Positions 18,814 to 28,278 of a stretch of DNA of 37,162 nucleotides are shown piece after piece; positions within the stretch are counted from its first letter, which is position 1, and each line of letters starts with the position of its first letter. Under the pieces are notes generated by a model, which was not told the DNA's origin, made no database searches, and saw only the letters and a program-made list of their open reading frames with translations. Made by a program: the position numbers and the translations under genes. This stretch comes from Acrasis kona (lineage: Eukaryota; Heterolobosea; Eutetramitea; Acrasida; Acrasidae), in assembly GCA_026419775.2 (NCBI GenBank), contig JAOPGA020001192.1:1-37162 (forward strand), written 5' to 3'.

Positions 18814-20719
18814 TTACATTCTGGATTTGATTCCATACGGAGTAAATATCACCTCATCCACCTTGGATCCAAACCTACCACTACCATTCGAATCGCTCAC
18901 TAAAAGTCTTTCTCTACTCACAATGTCGCTCAGGGTCTCACCACTGACCGCAGGTCCAACAATTTTACACAAGGGAGCATGCATTGTTACATACTGATAC
19001 AAGCATTGAACATCCGCTGATACGTCAGTGCGATCAGATTTATTCTCTCCACAATGAACTAGCAACAAAGATGCAATATAAATGTGAGCGATGGACATTG
19101 ACAATTGTCTTGAACACAATTCAATAAGTTTTTGCTTTGACGCGTATAAAAGATCGCTCTTAAGCTGATCCACGCTGGACAAAATGTTTTTAGTACAATA
19201 TTTCACTCTCAACTCATCTTGTTCACTCAACTTTTTTTGGTTGACTTTACAATTTTGGACAACTCTTTGTAAAAATGTTTGGATCGCATCTGGTTGCTTT
19301 TGAAGAACCCTCAACACATCCATGCTCAACACATTCGTGGTTCCCTCCCAAATACTCAACACTTGTGAATCTCTCAAGTAAACAGGAACTCCGGTATCTT
19401 CAATGTAACCTTGACCTCCCAAACACTCAAGACCCTCACTGACGACCGCAACACATTTTTTGGCTGTATAAAGTTTTGTAACAGGAATAAGAAGACGAAG
19501 AAGAGTAGCTTCAATAGGATCTATACTTTTGTTATTTAATTCAGCATGTTCCAACCTTCCCATCCTGTCAACTTGATCCATGACCAAATGTAAGCAACCA
19601 CGCACTTCACACTCTAACTCACTTAATGTCCTAGCATGGAGCGGTAGTTCGGATAACGTCCTTCCAAACGCAATTCTTCTTTGTGCATAATCTCTTGCAA
19701 TGTTCACAACTCTTCTCATTCTGCTCACGGCGGAGATGGAATTGTACAGACGAGTGATATTAAGCATGTAAGAAATGTTGCTGATTCCTCTACCTGGTTG
19801 ACCAACTAAAAGTGCTTTTGTGTTTACAAGTGATAGCTCTGCAGTCGGTAATGCCTTTGTTCCCAACTTTTGTTTCAATTTGTGTATTTGTATGCCATTT
19901 AGTTGATTAGTTGCTTCGTCTCTCATCTTTACAAAGAATAAGGATAGAGGTATCTTGTCGAGTTCTTTTTCATTAATGTCTTTGCGATCAGGAACAATTC
20001 TTGCAAGTGTGAATGTCATTTGGGAGTCGGTTGCTGATGTAAAAAACTTTACACCGTTCAGTTCATGATCTGTGTTGAAATCTTGATTCTTGTTGGGAAA
20101 GGCAACGGTGCGTGTTGCCAAAGATACATCACTACCTCCCCTCTTCTCCGTCATCCATTGGCCGGACGTCCAAAAGTATTTTGGGATCTGTGCTGGTAAG
20201 TCTTTTGTAGGCTTCCTGCAGTTGAGATTTGACCTGCTCAGTGAGATTTTGACTCTTATGAAGAGTGGATTCAATTAGTCTTGCTGCTCCGTCGGTCATA
20301 GCAAGGGGGCAATCGTATATTGCTGAGTTGCAATCAAATAGATATAGTTTTGTGAATTGAACAAGCCTAGAATAATGACCTAGTACTTTTCTGTTAAATC
20401 CTGTGGATACAAGTCCCTCCTCTGCACTAATGTCGTTTAGCCTCTTCCAGGCAGTTGAAGTTTCAATTTCATCAACACGCCTTTGCCATGCGTCAAAGTG
20501 ATGGAGTTTAGGGTGGTGGTTTTCTGCTTGATCTCCAAGGTTCTTAATTTCGGTTATACATCTTTTTCCAAACCTCACTAAATCATCATTTACTTTCTCT
20601 CTAATTTCTTTGCTGAGTTTCGTATGCAAAATGTCCAATAGAGAAGTGTCTGTAAGGTAAGGATTATAGATGCGTGGTGGTTCTTGATTCCAAGAGTCCG
20701 TATACGGGGCGTGACTCAT
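18814..20719 (-). CDS. AidB/ACAD11-type acyl-CoA dehydrogenase, one frame break
   Basis: Two overlapping frames (20719 to about 20180, and about 20180 to 18814) together encode roughly 635 aa of one flavoprotein of the AidB/ACDH-11 branch of acyl-CoA dehydrogenases, which oxidise long or branched acyl-CoAs with FAD. Signatures: the ACAD substrate/flavin block WTSGQWMTEKRGGSDVS, RIAFGRTLSELPLHARTLSELE, CVAVVSEGLECLGGQGYIED and SIWEGTTNVLSMDVLR, with the Glu of 'WEGT' at the medium-chain ACAD catalytic position. The N-terminal frame (MSHAPYTDSWNQEPP, LGHYSRLVQFTKLYLFD) matches the long AidB N-terminal region. The frames meet at CCCAAAATAC (A run 20179-20182): removing one A gives STDPKYFWTSGQW, the expected sequence. 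No intron fits there. Either a sequence error, a disabled gene or a slippage site; both halves are otherwise clean. Confidence 0.85.
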
Positions 20720-20816
20720 GCTTGATCAACTTTGTATTCAATCAAGGAAAATAGGTGAATAAACTTCATTACATTGTAATTCTCGAACTGAGCCAAACCA
20801 ACATTGGTGTCAATTT

Positions 20817-22635
20817 ATGAAGGCCTGGCTTGCACCAATATTGACATTATGTATCGTGTTAGTGAGCAAGGCCACAGCAGCGTTCATCCAAAACACAAAG
20901 GCACAATTCCTGCATGAATACACCACAAACGCATCCGTCCCCTGCTTTAATCAGATCTCATACCCAAGAACGTATGTATCCACGGCATAATTAGTTTTAA
21001 TCTTTTCAAAAAGCGTTCACAGGAAGATTTATGACGTCATTTTTCATGTAGACGACCATGTTGAACTTTGCAAAAGTAATAGATACAAACGATACCGAAT
21101 CTAACATTAAAAGGTTTTTCGTTGAGCAGTAATTTCACATGCGTTGATTATTTCTGCGGAAATCCCTATCAAGTGTTGGATGACAACCCAGACTTTACTT
21201 TTAATACTCACATACTGTTATCGCACCACTGCATGTATTGTAATCACGACGCATATTCACTATTCCAATCAAAACTCTCATCTGGCTCATGTCCCTATCA
21301 CTACATGAACCAAAACACCTCGAATGCCGTCGATGCGCGCAGATGTAACGAGTACGGCACAGTCACGCCTACATTCTTTCGATTGCCACAATCAAATCTA
21401 CACACGTTCAATTCAGACTTTAACATCACAAGAATACTACTCAACAGTACATTTAACAGTCAAATTACGGACCATGTTTATTATTATTGTTATTGTCCAT
21501 CTACTCTTCGATTCGGGATTTTTTGTGACGAGTACACAAATGTATGGGTCCCTGCTCGATATAATTTAATTCCATTCTTGTTTTTTGGCTTACGTATTTT
21601 GTTACTTTTTGTAATCGTCATCACTGTTTTTATTCCTCGATTTTATGATGTCGTGTTTACAAAAATGCCTCTTGATGCTAATGCCCTATCTTATGTTAAG
21701 CAGTTGTTCAAAATATTCAGGAAATTATCCTTCCATTGTATCTTTTTCATGTGTTTTTCTATTGTAACGACCTGTGTTGATGACTTTAACTCTGTGTTGG
21801 TTCCACAAACTACTTTTTACTACATGACGAATAATTTTAAGATTATTGGTTGGTTTACTGCGAATTTGTCTTATGGAACACTTCTTGTGATTTGGGCTAA
21901 CGTATATCAACGCACTAGCTCTCAAAGTAGTAAAAGCAAAGTAACGACTAGTCTCAAGTAAGTCTTTTTTGTGTTTTTGGTGCGTAATAAATAGAATCTT
22001 ACTGTTGTTGATTTATCTAACTCAAATCTTGGTGGGTATAGGGAGTGTTACGGCCTTGTTTGTTTTACAAGGAATTGGTCAACACGAACATCTTCCTACT
22101 GTTTGGTACATTGTTGACATATTTGGTTTCGCTTCCACTTTTATCCTCTCCATCTTCTTCTCAATTTATGGAATACGTATGTACAGGTTCTTGAAGAAGG
22201 CCAATACCAAAACATCCTTGAAAAGAGTTAGATTTGCACATGTATGTTAATTTAATTTTTTTTAATAAACTAAAAATTTAGTTCATGATTATTACGGTAC
22301 CTGTGTTGTGGCACACCGGACTGTGGATGATTATTTATGTTTTGATGACAAAGAGAATTATTTCAAATATTTGGTTTAATTTATATACTACTTTTGTTAT
22401 TGATGCTAGTTTCTTGTTGTTATTTTTATTGATGAATTATGTTTTGTTTGATGAAAAAATGTTCTTGTCCCTTCCTTGTGTTTGTAAATTTAGAAAGCCA
22501 GTGTTTAATGAAGATAAGAAGGAACAATTGTTGGATGCTGAATCCTACAACGAAGAGAACGATTACAACTATGATCATAGTTTAGCGACGGTGTCATCAA
22601 GGGCGAGTTCAATTAAGAGTTCAGTAAACATTTAA
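20817..22635 (+). CDS. Seven-transmembrane receptor-like protein with Cys-rich ectodomain, five exons
   Basis: Exons 20817-20971, 21014-21075, 21114-21957, 21995-22241 and 22282-22635 total 1662 nt (553 aa); introns are 42, 38, 37 and 40 nt. There is a signal peptide (ILTLCIVLVSKATAAF), then about 230 residues of cysteine-rich, N-glycosylation-site-rich ectodomain, ending in an EGF-like loop (YCYCPSTLRFGIFCDEY). Seven hydrophobic segments follow: LIPFLFFGLRILLLFVIVIT; LSFHCIFFMCFSIVTTC; GWFTANLSYGTLLVIWA; ILLLLIYLTQILVGIGS; IVDIFGFASTFILSIFF; FMIITVPVLWHTGLWMII; FVIDASFLLLFLLMNYVLF. A cytoplasmic tail follows with acidic and Ser-rich parts (TVSSRASSIKSS). The topology suggests a GPCR-like surface receptor. 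I recognise no family motif (no Frizzled CRD, no DRY or NPxxY), so ligand and class are unknown. Confidence 0.75.
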
Positions 22636-22777
22636 TTTTTAACACTTTACTATTATTGATTCCTTTGATTGCTTTTGATGTCCGAAGGGATAATAACTAT
22701 ATAAAGACAATGAATCGTTGAAGTTTGAAAGTAAACTTGAAATAAAAACTTTTAAGACTCCGGTATCATATGGACAC

Positions 22778-23080
22778 ATGGGTAACAGCATCAACAAGAA
22801 GCAGAAAAGGACAAAACATGTTGGTGGATATAGCCAAGTAGAGGCTTTGAAGTATAGGAGGAGTGAGTACATTAGGCAACAAGGGGACGAGTTCTTGACC
22901 GTAAAAGTTGACATTTCACCTCCTGAGCAGTATCGTGTTCATCGTGGCGCAATGACTACTAGGGATCATATCAGGTCAATCAGTACGCAAATTGAGAGGG
23001 AGGAAACCTTGAAATTGTCCAAGAAATTCAGACATAAATCAACACCTAACATACGTGTGGAAAACAATTTCAAAACATAG
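22778..23080 (+). CDS. Small basic protein with MGNS myristoylation-type start
   Basis: The frame is open from a TTG at 22718, but ATG 22778 gives a 100-aa protein starting MGNSINKKQKR, a Gly2 with Ser4 and a Lys-rich run, the usual look of an N-myristoylated, membrane-associated protein. The rest is basic and polar (YRRSEYIRQQGDEFLTVKVD, ISPPEQYRVHRGAM, FRHKSTPNIRVENNFK) with no known domain. It follows the receptor gene on the same strand by 142 bp and may be co-expressed, but no functional link can be read. Lipidation is inferred from the N-terminus only. Confidence 0.5.
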   Translation: MGNSINKKQKRTKHVGGYSQVEALKYRRSEYIRQQGDEFLTVKVDISPPEQYRVHRGAMTTRDHIRSISTQIEREETLKLSKKFRHKSTPNIRVENNFKT

Positions 23081-23352
23081 TTCAAGTGAAGTTCAAGAGC
23101 TGATTAAAGAAAATTAATCAACATTAATTCCCATCAAGTACCGTTCCTTCAAAATGGATCAATAAAACACAAGTTATACTTTACTTTAATTGTTAAAATT
23201 GGATTGCATGGTTTGTTTGCACAGTTCCTGTTCAAAATTTTTTACAATAGAATCATATTGACTGATTTCTAAAAGTTTATATAAGAGGAGAAGAGAACAC
23301 AGACCCGCCCTTGCTGCACGAAAAAACAATAAATTAAAAAAGTAATAAAATT

Positions 23353-25656
23353 TTAATCAACACCAAATTCTGGAAGTGGAAGAGCAGAGGGCGTCGGGGG
23401 AAGAACGCGTGGGGATCTCAAATTAAATAATAAACATTGTTTGATTCCATTGTTACATGTAATCGTCAACTTTCCAATCTTATCATGCAATAAATCAATC
23501 AATGGAGATTGATTAGTCTGAATATTTCTAACAAATAATTTATCCTCACTGGTTGCATAGAAGGTGTTGATGGAAGTTTGGTTATTTCCATTACTGTCCA
23601 AATACCACTTGTACCATGCCTTATCTTGAGGATCAAAGTACTCGAATGAATCTCCGTTGCATCCTCTTGCTGGTGTGTTTAGTGCTGTGATGATTGGATT
23701 GTCATAATTGAGGGAGTAGTCTCCTGCTAGTGGTTCTGGTAGTGTGAATGTTGGTAGTGAGGGATCGGTAAATTTGTAGAAACATGATGATGTAGGGGAC
23801 GGAGTTGATGGAGCAGTTGTTGTGGTTGGTTCAGGTGTTGTTGGCTCTGGAGTTGGTGCAGCGGTAGTAGTGGTTGGCTCTGGAGTAGTTGGCTCTGGAG
23901 TTGGCGCAGCAGTGGTTGTAGTTGGTTCTGGAGTAGTAGGTTCAGGTGTGGGTGCAGCAGTTGTGGTGGTTGGCTCTGGAGTAGTTGGTTCAGGTGTTGT
24001 TGGCTCTGGAGTTGGTGCCGTAGTGGTTGTAGTTGGTTCAGGTGTGGGTGCAGCAGTTGTGGTAGTTGGCTCTGGAGTAGTTGGCTCTGGAGTTGGTGCA
24101 GCAGTTGTGGTGGTTGGCTCTGGTGTAGTTGGTTCAGGTGTGGGTGCTGCGGTAGTAGTGGTTGGTGCAGCAGTGGTGGTAGTGACTATGGGTGATGATG
24201 TAGTAGTAATTGGTGCAGCAGTGGTGGTGGTTGGTTCGGGTGTTGGCGCGACAGTAGTGGTAGTTGGTGCAGCAGTAGTTGTTGGTGCCGTAGTGGTTGT
24301 AGTAGGTTCAGGTGTTGGTGCAGTAGTGGTGGTTGGTTCTGGAGTTGGTGCCGTGGTGGTTGTAGTTGGTTCAGGTGTGGGTGCAGTAGTGGTCGTTGTT
24401 GGTGTGACGGTTGTGGTAGTTGGTTCTGGGGTTGGTGCAACAGTGGTTGTAGTTGGTGCAGCTGTGGTGGTAGTTGGTGCGGCAGTAGTAGTAGTTGGCT
24501 CGGGTGTTGGGGCAATGGTGGTGGTAGTTGGTGCGGCAGTAGTGGTAGTTGGTGCAGCGGTGGTAGTTGGTGCAGCGGTGGTTGTAGGTGCAGCAGTGGT
24601 GGTGACTACAGGTGATGATGTAGTAGTGGTTGGTGCGACAGTAGTGGTAGTTGGTGCAGCGGTAGTGGTGGTTGGTGCGACAGTTGTAGTAGTTGGCGCA
24701 GCAGTGGTGGTGGTTGGTGCGGTAGTTGTGGTAGTTGGTGCGACAGTAGTGGTGGTTGGTGCGGTAGTTGTAGTAGTGGGTACAGAGGTGGTGGTAGTGG
24801 GTGCGGCAGTAGTTGGTGTAGATGTAGAAGGTGCTGATGTAGTGGGCGCTGATGTAGAAGGTACAGATGTAGTGGGTGTAGCGGTGGTTGTGGTAGGTGC
24901 GGAAGTGGTTGGCGCTCTCGTTGTGGGATCGTTGATGCTGCAATCACATTTACCATTGTAAATGACCTTGGCACGGAAACACTTGGCAACGCATTTGCTG
25001 CTATACGTTAAACCGTTTTCGGTACATACAGGACGATTAATGATTGGACAATTACAACTGTTTCCAACAAGAGGGTCCCTTCTCCTGTGCTTTTTGACCT
25101 TGATGTGCTTTACTCCCTTTTTGGTCTTGGCCACAACGTACTGCCATTTTTTGAACATGTCCTTGACGACTTGGTCGTGATTGGTAAGCTTCTCAATCTC
25201 AATTTTGGCCTTTTTGATCTTTTCTAACTTTGCGGCTAAATCATTCTGGGCATTTTTGTGATCTGCTTCGTACTTGTCTAATTTTTGTTTTTGTGATTGC
25301 TCCTTTGCCGTCGCTTTTTGTAGGGCTTTGGATTTCTTTTCAAGTGTCGAGAGTGCCTTCTTTTGTTTTTTGATTTCCTTCTTGGAATTATTCTTTGTGT
25401 CTCCAGCCTTTAACTTGTCAACAATCTCTTGACTGTTCTTGACTTCTAGTTGTCTCTTTTGAACTTTTGTAGTAAGTTTATCATAGGTTGCCTTCGCTGA
25501 ATGATATTTTTTTTCAAGCTTGGTTACTCTTTTTACAGCCTCGTTTTCGGACTTCTTAGCCTCTAGTCTAACAGCATCCAATTTTGATGATTGCTTTGCG
25601 TTTGTTAGTAAACACACTAGCAACAAGACTGCGACCAAATAGTGCACGCCCCTCAT
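23353..25656 (-). CDS. Secreted coiled-coil/Kazal/mucin-type protein
   Basis: A single 767-aa frame. ATG 25656 opens a signal peptide (MRGVHYLVAVLLLVCLLTNA). Residues about 21-175 form a Lys/Glu/Ala-rich coiled coil. Around 198-235 is a Kazal-type domain (CNCPIINRPVC, GLTYSSKCVAKC, YNGKC; six Cys with the PVC and Tyr landmarks), a fold that inhibits serine proteases or acts as a follistatin-like module. Residues about 245-620 are a Thr/Pro tract of APTTTT and PEPTTTT units, the expected substrate for dense O-glycosylation. The last 145 residues are a distinct Cys-containing domain (SSCFYKFTDPSLPTF onward, with ARGCNGDSFEYF) that I do not recognise. The architecture suggests an extracellular matrix, cyst-wall or adhesion protein. 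The repeat makes copy number prone to change. Confidence 0.8.
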   Translation of the reverse strand: MRGVHYLVAVLLLVCLLTNAKQSSKLDAVRLEAKKSENEAVKRVTKLEKKYHSAKATYDKLTTKVQKRQLEVKNSQEIVDKLKAGDTKNNSKKEIKKQKKALSTLEKKSKALQKATAKEQSQKQKLDKYEADHKNAQNDLAAKLEKIKKAKIEIEKLTNHDQVVKDMFKKWQYVVAKTKKGVKHIKVKKHRRRDPLVGNSCNCPIINRPVCTENGLTYSSKCVAKCFRAKVIYNGKCDCSINDPTTRAPTTSAPTTTTATPTTSVPSTSAPTTSAPSTSTPTTAAPTTTTSVPTTTTTAPTTTTVAPTTTTTAPTTTTAAPTTTTVAPTTTTAAPTTTTVAPTTTTSSPVVTTTAAPTTTAAPTTTAAPTTTTAAPTTTTIAPTPEPTTTTAAPTTTTAAPTTTTVAPTPEPTTTTVTPTTTTTAPTPEPTTTTTAPTPEPTTTTAPTPEPTTTTTAPTTTAAPTTTTVAPTPEPTTTTAAPITTTSSPIVTTTTAAPTTTTAAPTPEPTTPEPTTTTAAPTPEPTTPEPTTTTAAPTPEPTTTTTAPTPEPTTPEPTTPEPTTTTAAPTPEPTTPEPTTTTAAPTPEPTTPEPTTTTAAPTPEPTTPEPTTTTAPSTPSPTSSCFYKFTDPSLPTFTLPEPLAGDYSLNYDNPIITALNTPARGCNGDSFEYFDPQDKAWYKWYLDSNGNNQTSINTFYATSEDKLFVRNIQTNQSPLIDLLHDKIGKLTITCNNGIKQCLLFNLRSPRVLPPTPSALPLPEFGVD
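23810..24920 (-). repeat. Thr/Pro-coding tandem repeat (minisatellite in a coding region)
   Basis: About 1.1 kb inside the mucin-type gene consists of imperfect repeats of ACC/ACT, GCA/GCC and CCA codons encoding APTTTT, with a longer unit PEPTTTTAAPT repeated many times toward its 3' half. Codon third positions vary between copies, so this is an old, diverging array. The opposite strand shows a long valine/glycine frame that is only a shadow. Confidence 0.9.
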
Positions 25657-25878
25657 CAAGTTTTTTTAATCCTGAGTTCGCATGTCCAACATCAAAGATA
25701 TGACATAACGAAAGTACATGACTTTGACATGCTCAAAATGAATTGTAACAAAACTTTATTCTTGAAACAATTTATCAACACATAACTTGTTAATGAAACA
25801 CTAGGATATCTAATTTTGCATACTAAGAACATGCTTTGAACAATATGTATAGATAGTTGTAATGATATTGAACTTGTA

Positions 25879-26066
25879 TCATGCATCTTTGCAACCGACA
25901 TAGTTATAAGGGATAGGATCGTTCTTGTGTCTGATACAGTACTCGTCACATTCGTTAGCTGAGCATGGGGCCTCATCATTTCGAATCTCTCATTCAACTC
26001 TACTAAGAATTGTCCAGCAGCGAAGTCACATTGTGGTGAGAGATTACATATCTGCCTAAGTGACAT
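25879..26066 (-). CDS. Possible small cysteine-rich peptide gene (weak)
   Basis: ATG 26066 opens MSLRQICNLSPQCDFAAGQFL. A GT..AG interval of 32 nt (26003-25972) would join it in phase to APCSANECDEYC followed by RHKNDPIPYNYVGCKDA and a stop. The joined product has six cysteines in 51 residues (C-x5-C-x10-C-x4-C-x3-C-x16-C), the look of a disulfide-rich peptide. Against it: 32 nt is shorter than the other introns, no signal peptide is seen, and the unspliced frame (to 25692) is longer but of poor quality. The upstream side overlaps a WD40 relic on the other strand. It may itself be a fragment. Confidence 0.3.
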
Positions 26067-26069
26067 CTT

Positions 26070-26400
26070 TAAAGATGGTGGCAAAACACTACATGGTTAT
26101 CAAGATCTGGAACGTTAATACTGGAGTGTCTTTTGACGTTAGCTGGCTGTAATGATATATGTTACCTCATCATACTAGTAGACGGTAGGATGGCAAGCAG
26201 CGCTTACCGTAAAGGAACAGAAGTAGAAAATATTCGTATTTGGAACATGGAGACTGGAAAGTGCGAAGCAATATTGTGTGATCGTAATGAGAAATCTTCC
26301 TGTAAACGCTGGAGTATATAAACAAAGTGTTGCCTTGCTGCACTTCCGGTATATTAGCAAGTGGTAGTGAGAACAGAGGAGTCAATATCTGGAAGTAGGA
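26070..26400 (+). pseudogene. WD40-repeat gene relic
   Basis: Three pieces of WD40 repeats appear in different frames on the plus strand: VIKIWNVNTG near 26089, DGRMASS then NIRIWNMETGKCEAIL near 26190-26275, and LASGSENRGVNIWK ending at a stop near 26400. Stops and frame changes separate them (at least two), and neither a start nor a full propeller is present. I read it as the decayed remainder of a WD-repeat gene, possibly only its last blades. No intact source copy is in the window; the beta-propeller gene at 28.3-29.4 kb is not an obvious parent. Confidence 0.65.
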
Positions 26401-26670
26401 GTAAAATTCAATAGAAGAGCAAAGAACATCACCTTGCGTCATTAAAATTTTGCTGCCTTAAACAAACATGTCTTTTCCTCTTACTTCTCCAAAAAATATT
26501 TTCTCACATTTCTCAAACTGATTTGCGTATATAAAATTTGGTAAATTGCGGTGCACATCGTATATCTCATGAGATGCAAAACACTGAGGAAACCAGTCAA
26601 CTTGATATTAAAACGGATGTTATTGTAATTAAGCCCGAACATTCCGCAACTGATCTTGAACAAATCAAAC

Positions 26671-27519
26671 ATGAAAATCGAGAATGACGAATTACTGGAG
26701 ATCGAAAATTCGAATTCAGATGATTACGATGCATCGTGCAGTAACTACCCTGAAACACCGGACGTATACGTACAGCAACATCCAACTTTTGATGACCAAC
26801 AGCTTCTAGAGGCCGAACACACATCAAGCGAAATTCAAGAAATAAGTGATAGACCCATAACTGCCATTACAATGGGTGTATTAATTATTGTTGGGGGAGT
26901 CATACTTTTCACACAAGGAATCACCACTTTAACGAAATTTAATGAGCAATTCATTTTGGCTACTGATTTGCTGGCGGCTACTTTTGGCTGTTTTTTCATT
27001 TCCTCAGTGTTTTGCATCTCGTACGACGTGCACCGCAATTTACCAAATGAGCTAATCAAGTACAGTGGTGTAATGTTACTACTTGGTAGCGCCATCATTA
27101 TTATAGGATCCATATTAATACCATTTGCATCAATTTACGGTATTGTGTTGAACATTGTTGGTTCATCACTTTTGCTAGTTTATTTCTTCATCAGAAACTT
27201 TTCGGCAATAATCAATGCTGTACTTTTATTGAATAAACAAATGCAAGATGCAACCAATCCTGGTGCATCTCGTGTCGTTGACAAGATTCTTATTTATAGA
27301 TTACATTTTGATGGTTTGTCTTCAATAGTGTATTTGGTAGCTGGTATCTTGTATTTAGTTGCATCAATAGCTTGGGTGCCTCTTCTTGAGTCGAATTCGC
27401 TTCACAAAGAGTCTCAACAAAGGATTGGTGTTCTGAATATTGTTTCTGGTATTATGTATATAATTGGTGGAACAGGCCAAACAGCACCTATTTTGTACTC
27501 CATGTTTAATAAAATGTGA
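26671..27519 (+). CDS. Multi-pass membrane protein (paralogue of the right-edge gene)
   Basis: ATG 26671 gives 282 aa: an acidic N-terminal tail, then about six hydrophobic segments (ITMGVLIIVGGVILFTQGI; AATFGCFFISSVFCI; VMLLLGSAIIIIGSILIPFA; VLNIVGSSLLLVYFFI; IVYLVAGILYLVASIAWVP; IVSGIMYIIGGTGQTAPILY). The motif GSSLLLVYFFIRNFSAIINA matches GSSLILAYFLFRNYGAIVDG in the gene at 36517, and both have a LY(f/l)xGxx-VYxVAxxL block before the last two helices, so the two are paralogues. A protein-like upstream frame begins at ATG 26574 (MQNTEETSQLDIKTD) and would continue into this one if one A of the run 26674-26677 were skipped, giving a longer acidic tail. Function unknown; the shape suggests a small transporter or membrane-organising protein. 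Confidence 0.65.
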   Translation: MKIENDELLEIENSNSDDYDASCSNYPETPDVYVQQHPTFDDQQLLEAEHTSSEIQEISDRPITAITMGVLIIVGGVILFTQGITTLTKFNEQFILATDLLAATFGCFFISSVFCISYDVHRNLPNELIKYSGVMLLLGSAIIIIGSILIPFASIYGIVLNIVGSSLLLVYFFIRNFSAIINAVLLLNKQMQDATNPGASRVVDKILIYRLHFDGLSSIVYLVAGILYLVASIAWVPLLESNSLHKESQQRIGVLNIVSGIMYIIGGTGQTAPILYSMFNKM

Positions 27520-27521
27520 AT

Positions 27522-28262
27522 TTAATGTAATGATTGTATGTTTATTAATATTTTCAAATACAAGATGTTGATTGCTCCATTACTGTCTACAACAAATTTC
27601 AACCTGATGATGGACCATGAAGGTTTATTGGGTGAAAGTAGAAATGCAACGTTAATTAGAGGCCTCCGCTTTCGACTGTCTATTATTGACTCTTCTAAAA
27701 GTGCATCCTTGACGATCTTCACTTCACAGTTACGAAAATCATGCCCAGTCAATCCCTCAGCACATCCAGTGGGCACAACAAGAATGTGTCTTTCAGGTCT
27801 TGTTAGCAGGAGAGAGTCGCGTATCCCATAGTGCCACATCAGTAAAGCCATCGGTGCCCCATTCCATCGTCTTCAAGATTTCATTCATTTCCGTAGTACC
27901 GTGTGTGTTTGCTCATGTTGGTTGACCTAAAACGAATAAAAAATCTCAACATGAGTTCTTGCTGTATAAATTACTAATGATGCATTTCTTCATATTAATA
28001 ACAACAACAAAATCACAGTTCGAGTTGTTATAATCTATAATGGATCCAAGCAAATTGAAATGCAATTCATCACATTCACCCAACACATCGACAAGATAAG
28101 AGTCAAATCCGATCTGATTAAAGTGTACATAATATTTCAAGCAGAGATTCACATTGTAACGCCGTAACACAACATTGATTTTTTTGGTGACAAGTATGGT
28201 GCGGAATGTACTTTTAATGTTTTTAACTTGCTGAAGTTCCTAATGGACTGCTTGTCTTGCAA
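27522..28262 (-). pseudogene. Unrecognised decayed coding region
   Basis: On the minus strand, protein-like stretches lie in several frames without a usable start: ELQQVKNIKSTFRTIL to SIIDYNNSNCDFVVVIN (about 28241-27990, beginning at an acceptor-like cattag), then TTEMNEILKTMEWGTDGF (about 27900-27845), then RHILVVPTGCAEGLTGHDFR and KIVKDALLEESI (27791-27690). No intron set of the usual size reconciles them, and only 17 bp separates the 5' end from the stop of the next gene, so an intact upstream exon is unlikely. I do not recognise the family. It looks like a gene remnant; a divergent intact gene with unusual splicing is less likely. Confidence 0.4.
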
Positions 28263-28278
28263 GATTTAAAAATAAAAT

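Noticed and set aside
20090-20278. Explaining the dehydrogenase frame break by an intron
   Set aside because: The two frames must switch within about ten bases (AAATAC) to keep the family sequence intact, leaving no room for a GT..AG intron of any size seen here.
23822-24961. Long plus-strand frame of Val/Gly/Ala repeats
   Set aside because: It is the antisense shadow of the Thr/Pro repeat in the minus-strand mucin gene, whose signal peptide, Kazal domain and C-terminal domain fix the coding strand.
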